Below are positions 1 through 5,721 of a stretch of DNA of 5,821 bases, in pieces. The stretch is taken from contig JAGOBX010000255.1 of assembly GCA_017999075.1 (NCBI GenBank), positions 1-5,821 on the forward strand, given 5' to 3'. The stretch comes from Candidatus Babelota bacterium (lineage in GTDB: Bacteria; JAGOBX01). A program made the position numbers and the translations under genes. The number at the start of each line of letters is the position of its first letter. Positions within the stretch are counted from its first letter, which is position 1. The notes under the pieces were generated by a model that made no database searches, was not told where the DNA came from, and was given only the letters and a program-made list of their open reading frames with translations.

Positions 1-185
1 TTGCAGATGCCTTTTCCTCTGAAGGCCGGATCCACCTGAATGTACTCAAGACTGCCTTCACCATTTACTGTATCTCTTTCTCCGATGCCTAGCGCTATGG
101 GAATGCCGCTTCCTTTTTCTTTAATCTACAGCCATAACCTGTTGTCAAAAACACCTGTCTCTGTCCAGCTTTTTCCTCTTTTTTC
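1..185 (-). pseudogene. GNAT-family N-acetyltransferase fragment, interrupted and cut by the window edge
   Basis: Read on the minus strand, codons from 125 down to 3 give 41 residues containing EYIQVDPAFRGKGIC. This is the acetyl-CoA-binding motif A of GNAT acetyltransferases (V-x-P-x-x-R-G-x-G-I/L), preceded by IPIALGIGERD and GEGSLEYIQV, the usual central beta strands. The same frame continues upstream as TGVFDNRLWL at 129-158, but a TAG at 126-128 separates the two parts, where the family could carry Trp (one base from TGG). Further upstream the frame meets TAA at 186-188, so the N-terminal part of the enzyme is missing, and the C-terminal part lies beyond the left edge. The stretch has about 46% G+C, against about 22% immediately to its right. 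GNAT enzymes transfer an acetyl group from acetyl-CoA to an amine; the substrate cannot be told. The family is fairly sure. Whether the piece is a true pseudogene or an artefact of a chimeric end is not. Confidence 0.6.
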
Positions 186-196
186 TTATGGTTTGA
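180..196. other. Composition and strand breakpoint (probable chimeric or rearrangement junction)
   Basis: Left of about 180 the DNA is GC-richer and makes protein sense only on the minus strand (GNAT). Right of about 196 it is AT-rich and makes sense only on the plus strand (TPR helix pair, then an operon). Neither protein is complete across the point: the GNAT has lost its N-terminus and the TPR protein everything before its last repeat. No transposase, target duplication or inverted repeat is visible at the join. An opposed-strand join near a sequence end is typical of assembly or whole-genome-amplification chimeras, but a real deletion or inversion would look the same. Confidence 0.5.
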
Positions 197-378
197 TGTT
201 TTTATATGAAAATTACGGGGATTTGTATTATAAACTTAAAAATAAAAAAGCAGCTTTAAAAAGTTATGAGGAAAGTTTGAAAATAGCAGAAAATCTGGAT
301 AATAAAAAAATGATTAAAGTTATTGAAATTAAAATTTCGATGTTGAAAAAAAACGGTCACAAAAATGAAAAAAAATAA
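190..378 (+). CDS. TPR-repeat protein, C-terminal remnant
   Basis: The frame ending at TAA 376-378 encodes one well-formed tetratricopeptide repeat followed by a charged helix. Starting the repeat at codon 196, Tyr, Tyr, Gly, Tyr, Ala, Tyr and Ser fall at repeat positions 4, 7, 8, 11, 20, 24 and 27, close to the TPR consensus (segment YENYGDLYYKLKNKKAALKS and onward). TPRs are protein-protein interaction scaffolds; no partner is visible. The frame stays open back to an ATG at 40, but codons 40-~189 are antisense to a GNAT acetyltransferase motif and have a different base composition, so a 112-residue product starting at 40 is probably not a real protein. The true N-terminus and earlier repeats are missing. 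Its last 14 bases overlap the start of the MBL-fold gene, which suggests that the intact gene was first in this operon. Confidence 0.6.
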   Translation, partial: GLMFLYENYGDLYYKLKNKKAALKSYEESLKIAENLDNKKMIKVIEIKISMLKKNGHKNEKK

Positions 379-1327
379 AATGACGGTTTTATCTGAAAAT
401 AAAAATAAAATAAAAGTTTCTTTTTGGGGAGTGCGCGGTTCTATTCCTTCGCCCGGTCCTAATACTGTAAAGTTCGGCGGGAATACTTCCTGCGTAAGCA
501 TTGAACTTGCTGATAATAAATATATAATTCTTGATGCAGGTTCTGGAATCCGCATTTTCGGGAATAATTTACTTGGCCGGGGAAAAGCAAGCAACAATAA
601 AATTGATTTGTTTATAACTCATACGCACTGGGATCATATACAAGGATTGCCTTTTTTTGCAACTGCATTTATAAAAGGAAATAATATACGCGTATTCGGT
701 CCTAAATTATTCGGGCAAAGTCTTGAAAAAGTCATTTCAAATCAGATGGAATATTCATATTTCCCTATAAGATTGAAAAGTCTTGGGGCAAATATAAATT
801 TTATTGAATTGAATATTGGGAAATACGATAACTTTATTGATGATGTTGAAATTGAAACAATAATGAATAACCATCCTGTAATTGATATGAGTTATAAGTT
901 TACCTTTAAATCTTCTGGAAAATCATTGGCTTATGTAACTGATTTTGAATTGTATAATTCGGTATATCTGAATTCGGTTAAAAAAAGTTCTAAAATTAAT
1001 ATTAATAAAATCGGAGAAAAACTTTATTCTGATTTATGTGATTCGTTAAGTGAATTTATTTACGGCGTTGATTTGCTTATTATGGATTCCGTATATTTAA
1101 AAGAAGAATATCACAATAAAATAGGATGGGGTCATTCCTGCTTCGAAGATGTATATAATATCGCCGTTGAATCTAAAGTTAAAAAACTGTGTTTTTTCCA
1201 TCACGAACCTAATCGAAAAGATTCGGATTTATCTGATATAGAAAAAAAATTTAAAGACATAAATAAACGCCAAAAAAATTTTGAATCAGTGTTCGCCGCA
1301 GCCGAAGGTATGGAATTAGTATTGTAA
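365..1327 (+). CDS. MBL-fold metallohydrolase, PhnP / cyclic phosphodiesterase-like group
   Basis: This 320-residue protein has the metallo-beta-lactamase fold. It opens with WGVRGSIPSPGPNT and FGGNTSC (residues 21-43), typical of the phosphodiesterase-like branch of MBL proteins. The metal site follows: T85-H-T-H-W-D-H91 (HxHxDH), H170 in NNHP, D193 in VTDFE, D241 in IMDSVY, then GWGHSC (254-259) and FHHEP (278-282). All expected ligands are present, so it is probably an active soluble enzyme with two metal ions. Family relatives hydrolyse phosphodiester bonds (cyclic nucleotides, cyclic ribose phosphates), but the substrate here is not fixed by sequence. An insert of about 35 residues, rich in Lys and Ser, lies between D193 and D241. 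Some relatives are fused to signalling domains; this one stands alone, with no signal peptide. ATG 365 overlaps the TPR gene by 14 bases, suggesting translational coupling. ATG 380 is an alternative start, and neither has a clear Shine-Dalgarno motif. The GT4 gene follows after one base. Confidence 0.87.
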   Translation: MKKNKMTVLSENKNKIKVSFWGVRGSIPSPGPNTVKFGGNTSCVSIELADNKYIILDAGSGIRIFGNNLLGRGKASNNKIDLFITHTHWDHIQGLPFFATAFIKGNNIRVFGPKLFGQSLEKVISNQMEYSYFPIRLKSLGANINFIELNIGKYDNFIDDVEIETIMNNHPVIDMSYKFTFKSSGKSLAYVTDFELYNSVYLNSVKKSSKININKIGEKLYSDLCDSLSEFIYGVDLLIMDSVYLKEEYHNKIGWGHSCFEDVYNIAVESKVKKLCFFHHEPNRKDSDLSDIEKKFKDINKRQKNFESVFAAAEGMELVL

Positions 1328-1328
1328 A

Positions 1329-2447
1329 ATGAATATAGGTATTGACATCCGTGAATTAAGTTCAGGCAGCACAGGAATCAGCCAGTTTACATTAAATCTT
1401 ATTAATTATATTATTAAGACTGATAAAACTAACCAGTATTTTTTATTCACCACCAAAAAATTTTTTTTAAAAAATACGAGTGATTCTCTGAAAATTGTGG
1501 TTTATGAAAAAATTAAAAATAATACACTCTTTGAATTATTTGTTTTGCCGTTTCTCATAAAAAAATATAATATAGAATTATTTTTTTCTCCGTATTATAA
1601 ACTTCCTTTTTTTTCATTTGTTCCGTGCATTATAACTGTTCATGATATAGGTTTCATTACATTTCCTCTTGAATATTACGGAAGAACAGGTTTTTACAGG
1701 TTTTTTGCTAAGTTTTATCTGTATTTTTCATTGATTAAGAGTAAAAAAATTATAGCAGTATCAAATTATACCAAAAATGAAATTATAAAAAAGTATAAAG
1801 TTAAAGAATCTAAAATAAGTATTCTGTATAATTCTATAAATGAGGTTTTTTGCAATGATATACAGAAACAAGTTGAACCTGACACTGCTGAAGCTGTTCG
1901 GAATTATGGGGATTTTGTTTTAAGCGTTTCTAATTATAAGCCTCATAAGAATATTAAAAATTTAGTGGCTGCATTTTCAATTATCAGATCTAAAACTAAA
2001 TTAAATCTTGTTCTTGCAGGACCTAAAAATAAATGGCGGGATGAAGTGAAAGAATATATAAATGACTGCGGAATTAATGATAGAATTTTTTTTGTTACAC
2101 CTGCCGGTAATAATGAATTGAAATTGTTATATTCTTCAGCCAGAATGCTTGTACATCCAAGTTTGCATGAAGGGTTCGGATTGCCTCCTGTGGAAGCTCA
2201 GGCTTGCGGAACGCCGGTAATTTCTTCTGACAGAACTTCTTTGAAAGAAATTTTAAATGATGCATGTTTATATTTTAATCCTGAATCTGCTGAAGATATA
2301 GGAAATAAAATTTTAAAGTTGAATGACAATGAATCTTTGAGAAATGAACTAATAGATAAAGGATTTGAAAATGTTAAACGGTTTTATCCTGAACAATCGT
2401 ATTATGAATTATACGATATTTTATGTTCTTCAGTGGAGAAATTCTGA
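1329..2447 (+). CDS. Glycosyltransferase family 4 (GT-B fold)
   Basis: This 372-residue protein is a retaining GT-B glycosyltransferase of the GT4 / glycosyl-transferases-group-1 type, acting on the cytoplasmic side to add a sugar from a nucleotide-sugar to a growing glycan. The N-terminal Rossmann half starts MNIGIDIRELSSGSTGISQF, where the Gly-rich loop sits, and includes TVHDIGF (103-109) and IIAVSNYTKNEI (141-152). The C-terminal half has LSVSNYKPHKN (198-208), LVLAGP (227-232) and the diagnostic nucleotide-sugar motif VHPSLHEGFGLPPVEAQ (275-291), with E281 and E289 forming the E-x7-E pair. Length is normal for the family, and no membrane segment is evident. It follows the MBL gene by one base and precedes the GT9 gene by two, so co-translation is likely. 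Relatives include mannosyl-, rhamnosyl- and other O-antigen transferases; donor and acceptor cannot be assigned. A T8 run at 1461-1468 and another at 1607-1614 lie inside the gene. Confidence 0.9.
   Translation: MNIGIDIRELSSGSTGISQFTLNLINYIIKTDKTNQYFLFTTKKFFLKNTSDSLKIVVYEKIKNNTLFELFVLPFLIKKYNIELFFSPYYKLPFFSFVPCIITVHDIGFITFPLEYYGRTGFYRFFAKFYLYFSLIKSKKIIAVSNYTKNEIIKKYKVKESKISILYNSINEVFCNDIQKQVEPDTAEAVRNYGDFVLSVSNYKPHKNIKNLVAAFSIIRSKTKLNLVLAGPKNKWRDEVKEYINDCGINDRIFFVTPAGNNELKLLYSSARMLVHPSLHEGFGLPPVEAQACGTPVISSDRTSLKEILNDACLYFNPESAEDIGNKILKLNDNESLRNELIDKGFENVKRFYPEQSYYELYDILCSSVEKF
2435..2438 (+). promoter_or_regulatory. Shine-Dalgarno-like GGAG for the GT9 gene
   Basis: GGAG lies inside the last codons of the GT4 gene, 11 bases before ATG 2450. 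It supports that start over the in-frame ATG at 2423, which would add nine residues ahead of the conserved family N-terminus. It is the only reasonable ribosome-binding motif seen before any start in the window. Confidence 0.45.
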
Positions 2448-2449
2448 TA

Positions 2450-3454
2450 ATGAGGATTTTAATTGTTCTGCCTGGCGGTATTGGAAATGCTGTTATGTTC
2501 ACTCCTGCATTTGCCACTTTAATTAATTCGTTCGGAAATTCTGAATTTTATATGATGACAAGCGAATTGGGCGCCAATCTTGTTTTTGAGCCTTCTCTTA
2601 AAATAAAAAAATTTTTTTATTACAATCATAATTCAAAATTGTCTTTTATTAAAAGTTTGATGGAAATTCTGTTGTTTTATAAGTTTGATATTTTTATTTC
2701 TTCAATGGGAATAAATCCTTTAAAATCCGGAATTTTATCAATATTTTCAAAATCTGGTATCCGTTGCGGTGAAGACAGTTTTTTATTTAATAGAAAAATT
2801 AAATCTGATTCAGAGCTTCATGAAGTTGAACGTAATTTAAACATTGTAAAACAGATATGTCCTGAAAATAAAATTGAAAAGTCATTGCGGTTTTATTTTA
2901 CTGAACAGGACAGAATTTTTGCAGATAAAATTTTGGAAGAACATAAAATTGATAAAACAAGACATAAGATTATTGGAGCGCATATCGGGTCAAATGATTT
3001 TCTTGCTGCAAAAAGATGGAGTATAGATAATTTTAAAAAAATATTTTTGAAATTGGCAGAAAAATATCCTGAATTGAAAATAATTTTGTTTGGCGGGAAA
3101 AATGAGATTGAATACACATCTCGAATTTCAGGAGATTATATAATTAATTTAACAGGTAAAACCACATTGCAGACAGCAGGACTTATTATAAAAAAATGTT
3201 CGGCGTTTGTTTCAAATGACAGCGGACTGATGCATATAGCCGCTTCTGTTGATATTCCGGTTATTGCGCTTTTCGGGCCGACTATAATATCCAAAAATAA
3301 GCCGTATTCATCAAAATCGCATGTGATTTTTTCTGATGTTGAATGCCGGCCGTGTTACAAATATAACCGGAAAATACAATGTTTGAAAAATTTTAAATGC
3401 ATGTCGGAAATATCCGTTGATCGTGTTTTTGAAGTTTTGGAAAAAATAATCTGA
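2450..3454 (+). CDS. Glycosyltransferase family 9 (heptosyltransferase-like)
   Basis: This 334-residue GT-B glycosyltransferase resembles LPS heptosyltransferases (WaaC/WaaF/WaaQ type), which transfer heptose from ADP-heptose to the LPS inner core in the cytoplasm. It begins MRILIVLPGGIGNAVMFTPA, the conserved N-terminal loop. Further hallmarks are IGAHIGSND (175-183), AKRW (187-190), ILFGG (212-216), NLTGKTTL (233-240), SNDSGLMHIAAS (255-266) and ALFGPT (273-278). By alignment from memory, K188 and D257 match the substrate-binding Lys and Asp of WaaC, while Asn13 replaces its proposed catalytic Asp13. C299-x2-C302-x8-C311-x5-C317 near the end is the Cys set seen in many GT9 proteins. I chose ATG 2450 because it gives the canonical MRILIV start and has GGAG upstream; ATG 2423 is possible. 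It is the last gene of the plus-strand unit, ending 7 bases from the convergent radical SAM gene. The exact sugar is unknown, so 'heptosyltransferase' is a family label. Confidence 0.88.
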   Translation: MRILIVLPGGIGNAVMFTPAFATLINSFGNSEFYMMTSELGANLVFEPSLKIKKFFYYNHNSKLSFIKSLMEILLFYKFDIFISSMGINPLKSGILSIFSKSGIRCGEDSFLFNRKIKSDSELHEVERNLNIVKQICPENKIEKSLRFYFTEQDRIFADKILEEHKIDKTRHKIIGAHIGSNDFLAAKRWSIDNFKKIFLKLAEKYPELKIILFGGKNEIEYTSRISGDYIINLTGKTTLQTAGLIIKKCSAFVSNDSGLMHIAASVDIPVIALFGPTIISKNKPYSSKSHVIFSDVECRPCYKYNRKIQCLKNFKCMSEISVDRVFEVLEKII

Positions 3455-3460
3455 TTTTTT
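3441..3460. terminator. Weak A/T inverted repeat between convergent genes
   Basis: AAAAAAT (3441-3447) and ATTTTTT (3454-3460) form a perfect 7-bp inverted repeat with a 6-base loop. It spans the stop codon of the GT9 gene and ends just before the stop of the convergent radical SAM gene. It has no G:C pairs in the stem, so it would be a weak hairpin, but it is placed where a bidirectional stop would be needed. In DNA this AT-rich it could be chance. Confidence 0.22.
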
Positions 3461-3461
3461 A

Positions 3462-4538
3462 TTAAATAAAATTTTGATGAGAATCAGGATTTTTTAATTG
3501 CCATAGATATTTATTTATGTTATCAAGTCTGCATGTTGGTCTGCAATTGTTTTTATTCATTAATTCAAAATCATTGTTGATAAGTTCAATTACATTTTTT
3601 CTTGTTTTTCCATTCCAGATTTCTTTGAATGAATTTGAATAAACATTGCCGTAACTGTAAATCTTATTTCCGAAGACTGAGAGGCATGGATAAATCTCCC
3701 CGTCTTCACGAAGAAAAGAAATAAAACTCAAACCGTAACATTTATGATATTTTCGTTTGCTGAAAAATAAATTATAGAAGGTATCTTTTCTGAATACGAC
3801 TTTAAAAGAGTTTGAATTTAATACTGAAAGCTGGCTATCAAGTTCTTCGATTAATTCAGGGGTTATTTCTGACGTAGAACAATTTTGCAGGCTTGACTTG
3901 TGCATATTAAAAGGTTTTATGCTGAAATAGTCTACACCTAATTTTTTAAGAAGTTTTGAGGTTTTAACAACTTCATCTTTGTTTTTGTCTAATAAAAGAA
4001 ATTGTGAACCTATAGTTACTTTAAGTCTTTTATCTTTTTTTTGTTTTACAGCGAATTCGATATTTTTTATCACATCATAAAAATCGTTTTTTTGAGAAAT
4101 ATGAATACTGCCGTATGTTTCAGAGGTTCCGGCATCAATACTCACGCGCATCCATGTGAGTGAATGGAGGCATTCTTTTATTTTTTCAGGGGTAAATAAT
4201 GCCATATTCGTATTGACCGCAACATCTATGTTTTTTTTTGCTGTATAATTTATAATTTTTGTGATATCTCTGTGAATAAATGGTTCGCCTGCGCCTGCAT
4301 ATAATATGCTTTTTATGCCGCATTCGGAAAGTTCATCCAGCAAAGTCAGAGCACGTTCGGTATCAAGAAAATTTTTTTTATCGTTTCTGCAGAAATCAAG
4401 CGCGCAGAAAATACATGAATGATTGCATGCGTTTGACGGGGAAATTTCCAAATACAACGGATATGTTTTTAACTCATCAGTCAACCATTCTGAAACACGT
4501 TGCGGATGATAATGTAACTTATGTCCATCTATATTCAT
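3462..4538 (-). CDS. Radical SAM enzyme with reduced SPASM-like C-terminus
   Basis: This 358-residue protein carries the radical SAM cluster motif C38-N-H-S-C42-I-F-C45 (Cx3Cx2C), which binds the 4Fe-4S cluster that cleaves S-adenosylmethionine to a 5'-deoxyadenosyl radical. LYAGAGEPFIH (79-89) stands for the GGEP SAM-binding strand, followed by VAVNTN (106-111) and RVSIDAG (131-137) of the TIM barrel. The C-terminal part has C267, then DGEIYPC285 (a G-x4-C element), then C332-x3-C336. These four Cys could hold one auxiliary cluster, as in SPASM/twitch proteins, but the full seven-Cys SPASM set is not present. The N-terminal HKLHYHPQRVSEWL resembles, from memory, radical SAM proteins found in surface-polysaccharide clusters; that is the main functional hint. 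Sugar epimerisation, dehydrogenation or peptide modification all remain possible. The start ATG has an A-rich leader without Shine-Dalgarno. It lies 85 bases downstream of the other radical SAM gene on the same strand and converges on the GT9 gene. Confidence 0.87.
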   Translation of the reverse strand: MNIDGHKLHYHPQRVSEWLTDELKTYPLYLEISPSNACNHSCIFCALDFCRNDKKNFLDTERALTLLDELSECGIKSILYAGAGEPFIHRDITKIINYTAKKNIDVAVNTNMALFTPEKIKECLHSLTWMRVSIDAGTSETYGSIHISQKNDFYDVIKNIEFAVKQKKDKRLKVTIGSQFLLLDKNKDEVVKTSKLLKKLGVDYFSIKPFNMHKSSLQNCSTSEITPELIEELDSQLSVLNSNSFKVVFRKDTFYNLFFSKRKYHKCYGLSFISFLREDGEIYPCLSVFGNKIYSYGNVYSNSFKEIWNGKTRKNVIELINNDFELMNKNNCRPTCRLDNINKYLWQLKNPDSHQNFI

Positions 4539-4560
4539 AATTTTATTTTTAAATCTGAAA

Positions 4561-4577
4561 CATTTAGTTAATAAATG
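4561..4577. repeat. Short inverted repeat upstream of the downstream radical SAM gene
   Basis: CATTTA (4561-4566) and TAAATG (4572-4577) are exact reverse complements around a 5-base centre, 23 bases before the ATG of the 3462-4538 gene. A second, 5-bp repeat follows at 4579-4592 (GAAAA, then TTTTC). They could be an operator or mRNA hairpin, but such short AT repeats occur by chance in this composition. I see no convincing -35/-10 pair in this 85-base gap. Confidence 0.2.
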
Positions 4578-4617
4578 GGAAAATCACTTTTCAGAATATA
4601 ACAGTTTTATTTCGGAG

Positions 4618-4645
4618 AAAAAATCAGCAGCAACTGCATTTTTTT
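4618..4645 (-). terminator. Possible intrinsic terminator straddling the stop of the upstream radical SAM gene
   Basis: On the minus strand an A7 run leads into TGCAG-TTG-CTGC, then TGA and T6. GCAG (4634-4637) pairs with CTGC (4627-4630) across a 3-base loop. With a two-base bulge, the flanking AAAAAAT and ATTTTTT add seven A:T pairs, and a T tract ends the structure. This is the layout of a rho-independent terminator, though with only four G:C-containing pairs. It includes the stop codon of the 4624-5721 gene and the codons for its last Cys residues. If it works, the downstream radical SAM gene would get reduced read-through or need its own promoter. The A/T symmetry makes it bidirectional in form. 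Confidence 0.4.
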
Positions 4646-5721
4646 GTTAAAAATCTGTTTCTGAATGTTTCCCATATGGTTTCAAAAATTACAGATAAAT
4701 CCCAGTTTATCATAGCTGATGTGTTGATCATAGAAGGAATGTAACATGAATAACACGGTTTATTTTCCAAATTTTTGAATGCTTCATCAAAACCGCAGTC
4801 TTTAATTGATTTTGCCGGGAAAATATTCTGCAATCCCTGACACGGATATATTTTATAATCTTCATCAATTGCTATTTCATAATTGCCATATTGGCATTCG
4901 ATAGGTTTTTGGAAATTTATTTTTTTAAGTCTTTCGAGAGTTGAAAAAATTTCATCGTTTCTGGAAACCCACCTCATTGTGTATTTAATTATTTTCGATG
5001 TAGTGAAAATAGGATACCCCGCTTTTTTATATTCAAGCAGTTTTTTAAGATAATCAATCATTTGTTCACGCGTTAAAACCAAAGATTCGCCTTCTGCTTT
5101 TTCTTTTCCGGAAAATAAAAAGTTAATCCCCCACTCAATTTTTTTTTCTTTCATAAATTTTGCCATAAAATCTATATCAGTATGAACAAATTTGTGAATG
5201 GTAGAGTTTATTCTTACCGGCACAGTATAATTTTTTTTTACTTCGGCAATAGATTCTAAAACTTTGTCAAAAGAACCTTTTCCTCTTACTCTGTCATTAC
5301 CTTCGCGGTTTCCGTCAAGAGAAAAACAGATATTGTCCATTAAATCTAATTCCGGAATTTTTCTTATTTTTTCAGGTAGTGAACCGTTTGTTACAAGAGC
5401 TGTAATAATTTTTTTATCATATAAATATTTAATCATTTTACCGAGTTCGGGATGAAGAAGCGGTTCGCCGCCCTGTATTAAGATATATTTTATGCCTTTT
5501 TTAATAAGAAGATCTGTCAATTCTTTAAAATCATCAAATGTTATATTTCTGGGAGGTCTATGCGCATATTTTCCAAAACAATAAGAACAATTCAGATTGC
5601 ATGAACTGTTAATAACAAGGTTAACATAAAAAGGATATTTTTTTTTGCGAAATGCTTTTATTGAAAGCATACCGCATAATAAACGTCCGCGATCATAAAA
5701 CCTTTTTAAATTTGAACTCAT
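4624..5721 (-). CDS. Radical SAM enzyme with twitch/SPASM-like C-terminus and Cys-rich tail
   Basis: This 365-residue radical SAM enzyme has the cluster motif C41-N-L-N-C45-S-Y-C48 preceded by VNLVINSS. The SAM-binding strand LIQGGEPLLHPELG (81-94) is followed by ALVTNGSLPEKI (108-119) and CFSLDGNREGNDRVRGKGSF (132-151), the standard order for SPASM-type enzymes. In the C-terminal part C276, C294 (in DEDYKIYPC) and C323-Y-S-C326 could hold one auxiliary 4Fe-4S cluster; the Gly usual before YPC is replaced by Tyr. The chain ends KKCSCC (C362, C364, C365), an unusual Cys-rich tail whose codons lie within a hairpin. The enzyme should be cytoplasmic and generate a radical on an unidentified substrate. 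Relatives include peptide maturases (PqqE-like) and sugar- or lipid-modifying enzymes, and the sequence alone does not separate these. It is first of two tandem radical SAM genes. ATG 5721 is the only good start, because the conserved part begins about 30 residues later and there is no upstream coding space. Confidence 0.87.
   Translation of the reverse strand: MSSNLKRFYDRGRLLCGMLSIKAFRKKKYPFYVNLVINSSCNLNCSYCFGKYAHRPPRNITFDDFKELTDLLIKKGIKYILIQGGEPLLHPELGKMIKYLYDKKIITALVTNGSLPEKIRKIPELDLMDNICFSLDGNREGNDRVRGKGSFDKVLESIAEVKKNYTVPVRINSTIHKFVHTDIDFMAKFMKEKKIEWGINFLFSGKEKAEGESLVLTREQMIDYLKKLLEYKKAGYPIFTTSKIIKYTMRWVSRNDEIFSTLERLKKINFQKPIECQYGNYEIAIDEDYKIYPCQGLQNIFPAKSIKDCGFDEAFKNLENKPCYSCYIPSMINTSAMINWDLSVIFETIWETFRNRFLTKKCSCC

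Noticed and set aside
256-597. Minus-strand open frame of 113 codons
   Set aside because: It is antisense to the TPR tail and the conserved N-terminus of the MBL enzyme, Phe/Ile-rich in the way AT-rich antisense frames are, with no recognisable motif.
2423-2449. Upstream in-frame ATG that would extend the GT9 protein by nine residues
   Set aside because: The family N-terminus starts at MRILIV and a GGAG sits correctly for ATG 2450; the extension would overlap the GT4 gene by 25 bases for no gain.
2893-3117. Minus-strand open frame of 74 codons
   Set aside because: It lies wholly inside the GT9 gene, opposite well-conserved motifs, and resembles no known family.
4280-4540. Plus-strand open frame of 86 codons
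   Set aside because: It is antisense to the radical SAM cluster motif region of the 3462-4538 gene; its own product has no coherent domain.
4539-4623. A RiPP precursor peptide or small RNA between the two radical SAM genes
   Set aside because: The gap is 85 bases, has no start codon with a credible frame, and shows only short AT inverted repeats.
5264-5455. Plus-strand open frame of 63 codons
   Set aside because: It is antisense to the GGEP and SLDG motifs of the 4624-5721 radical SAM gene.
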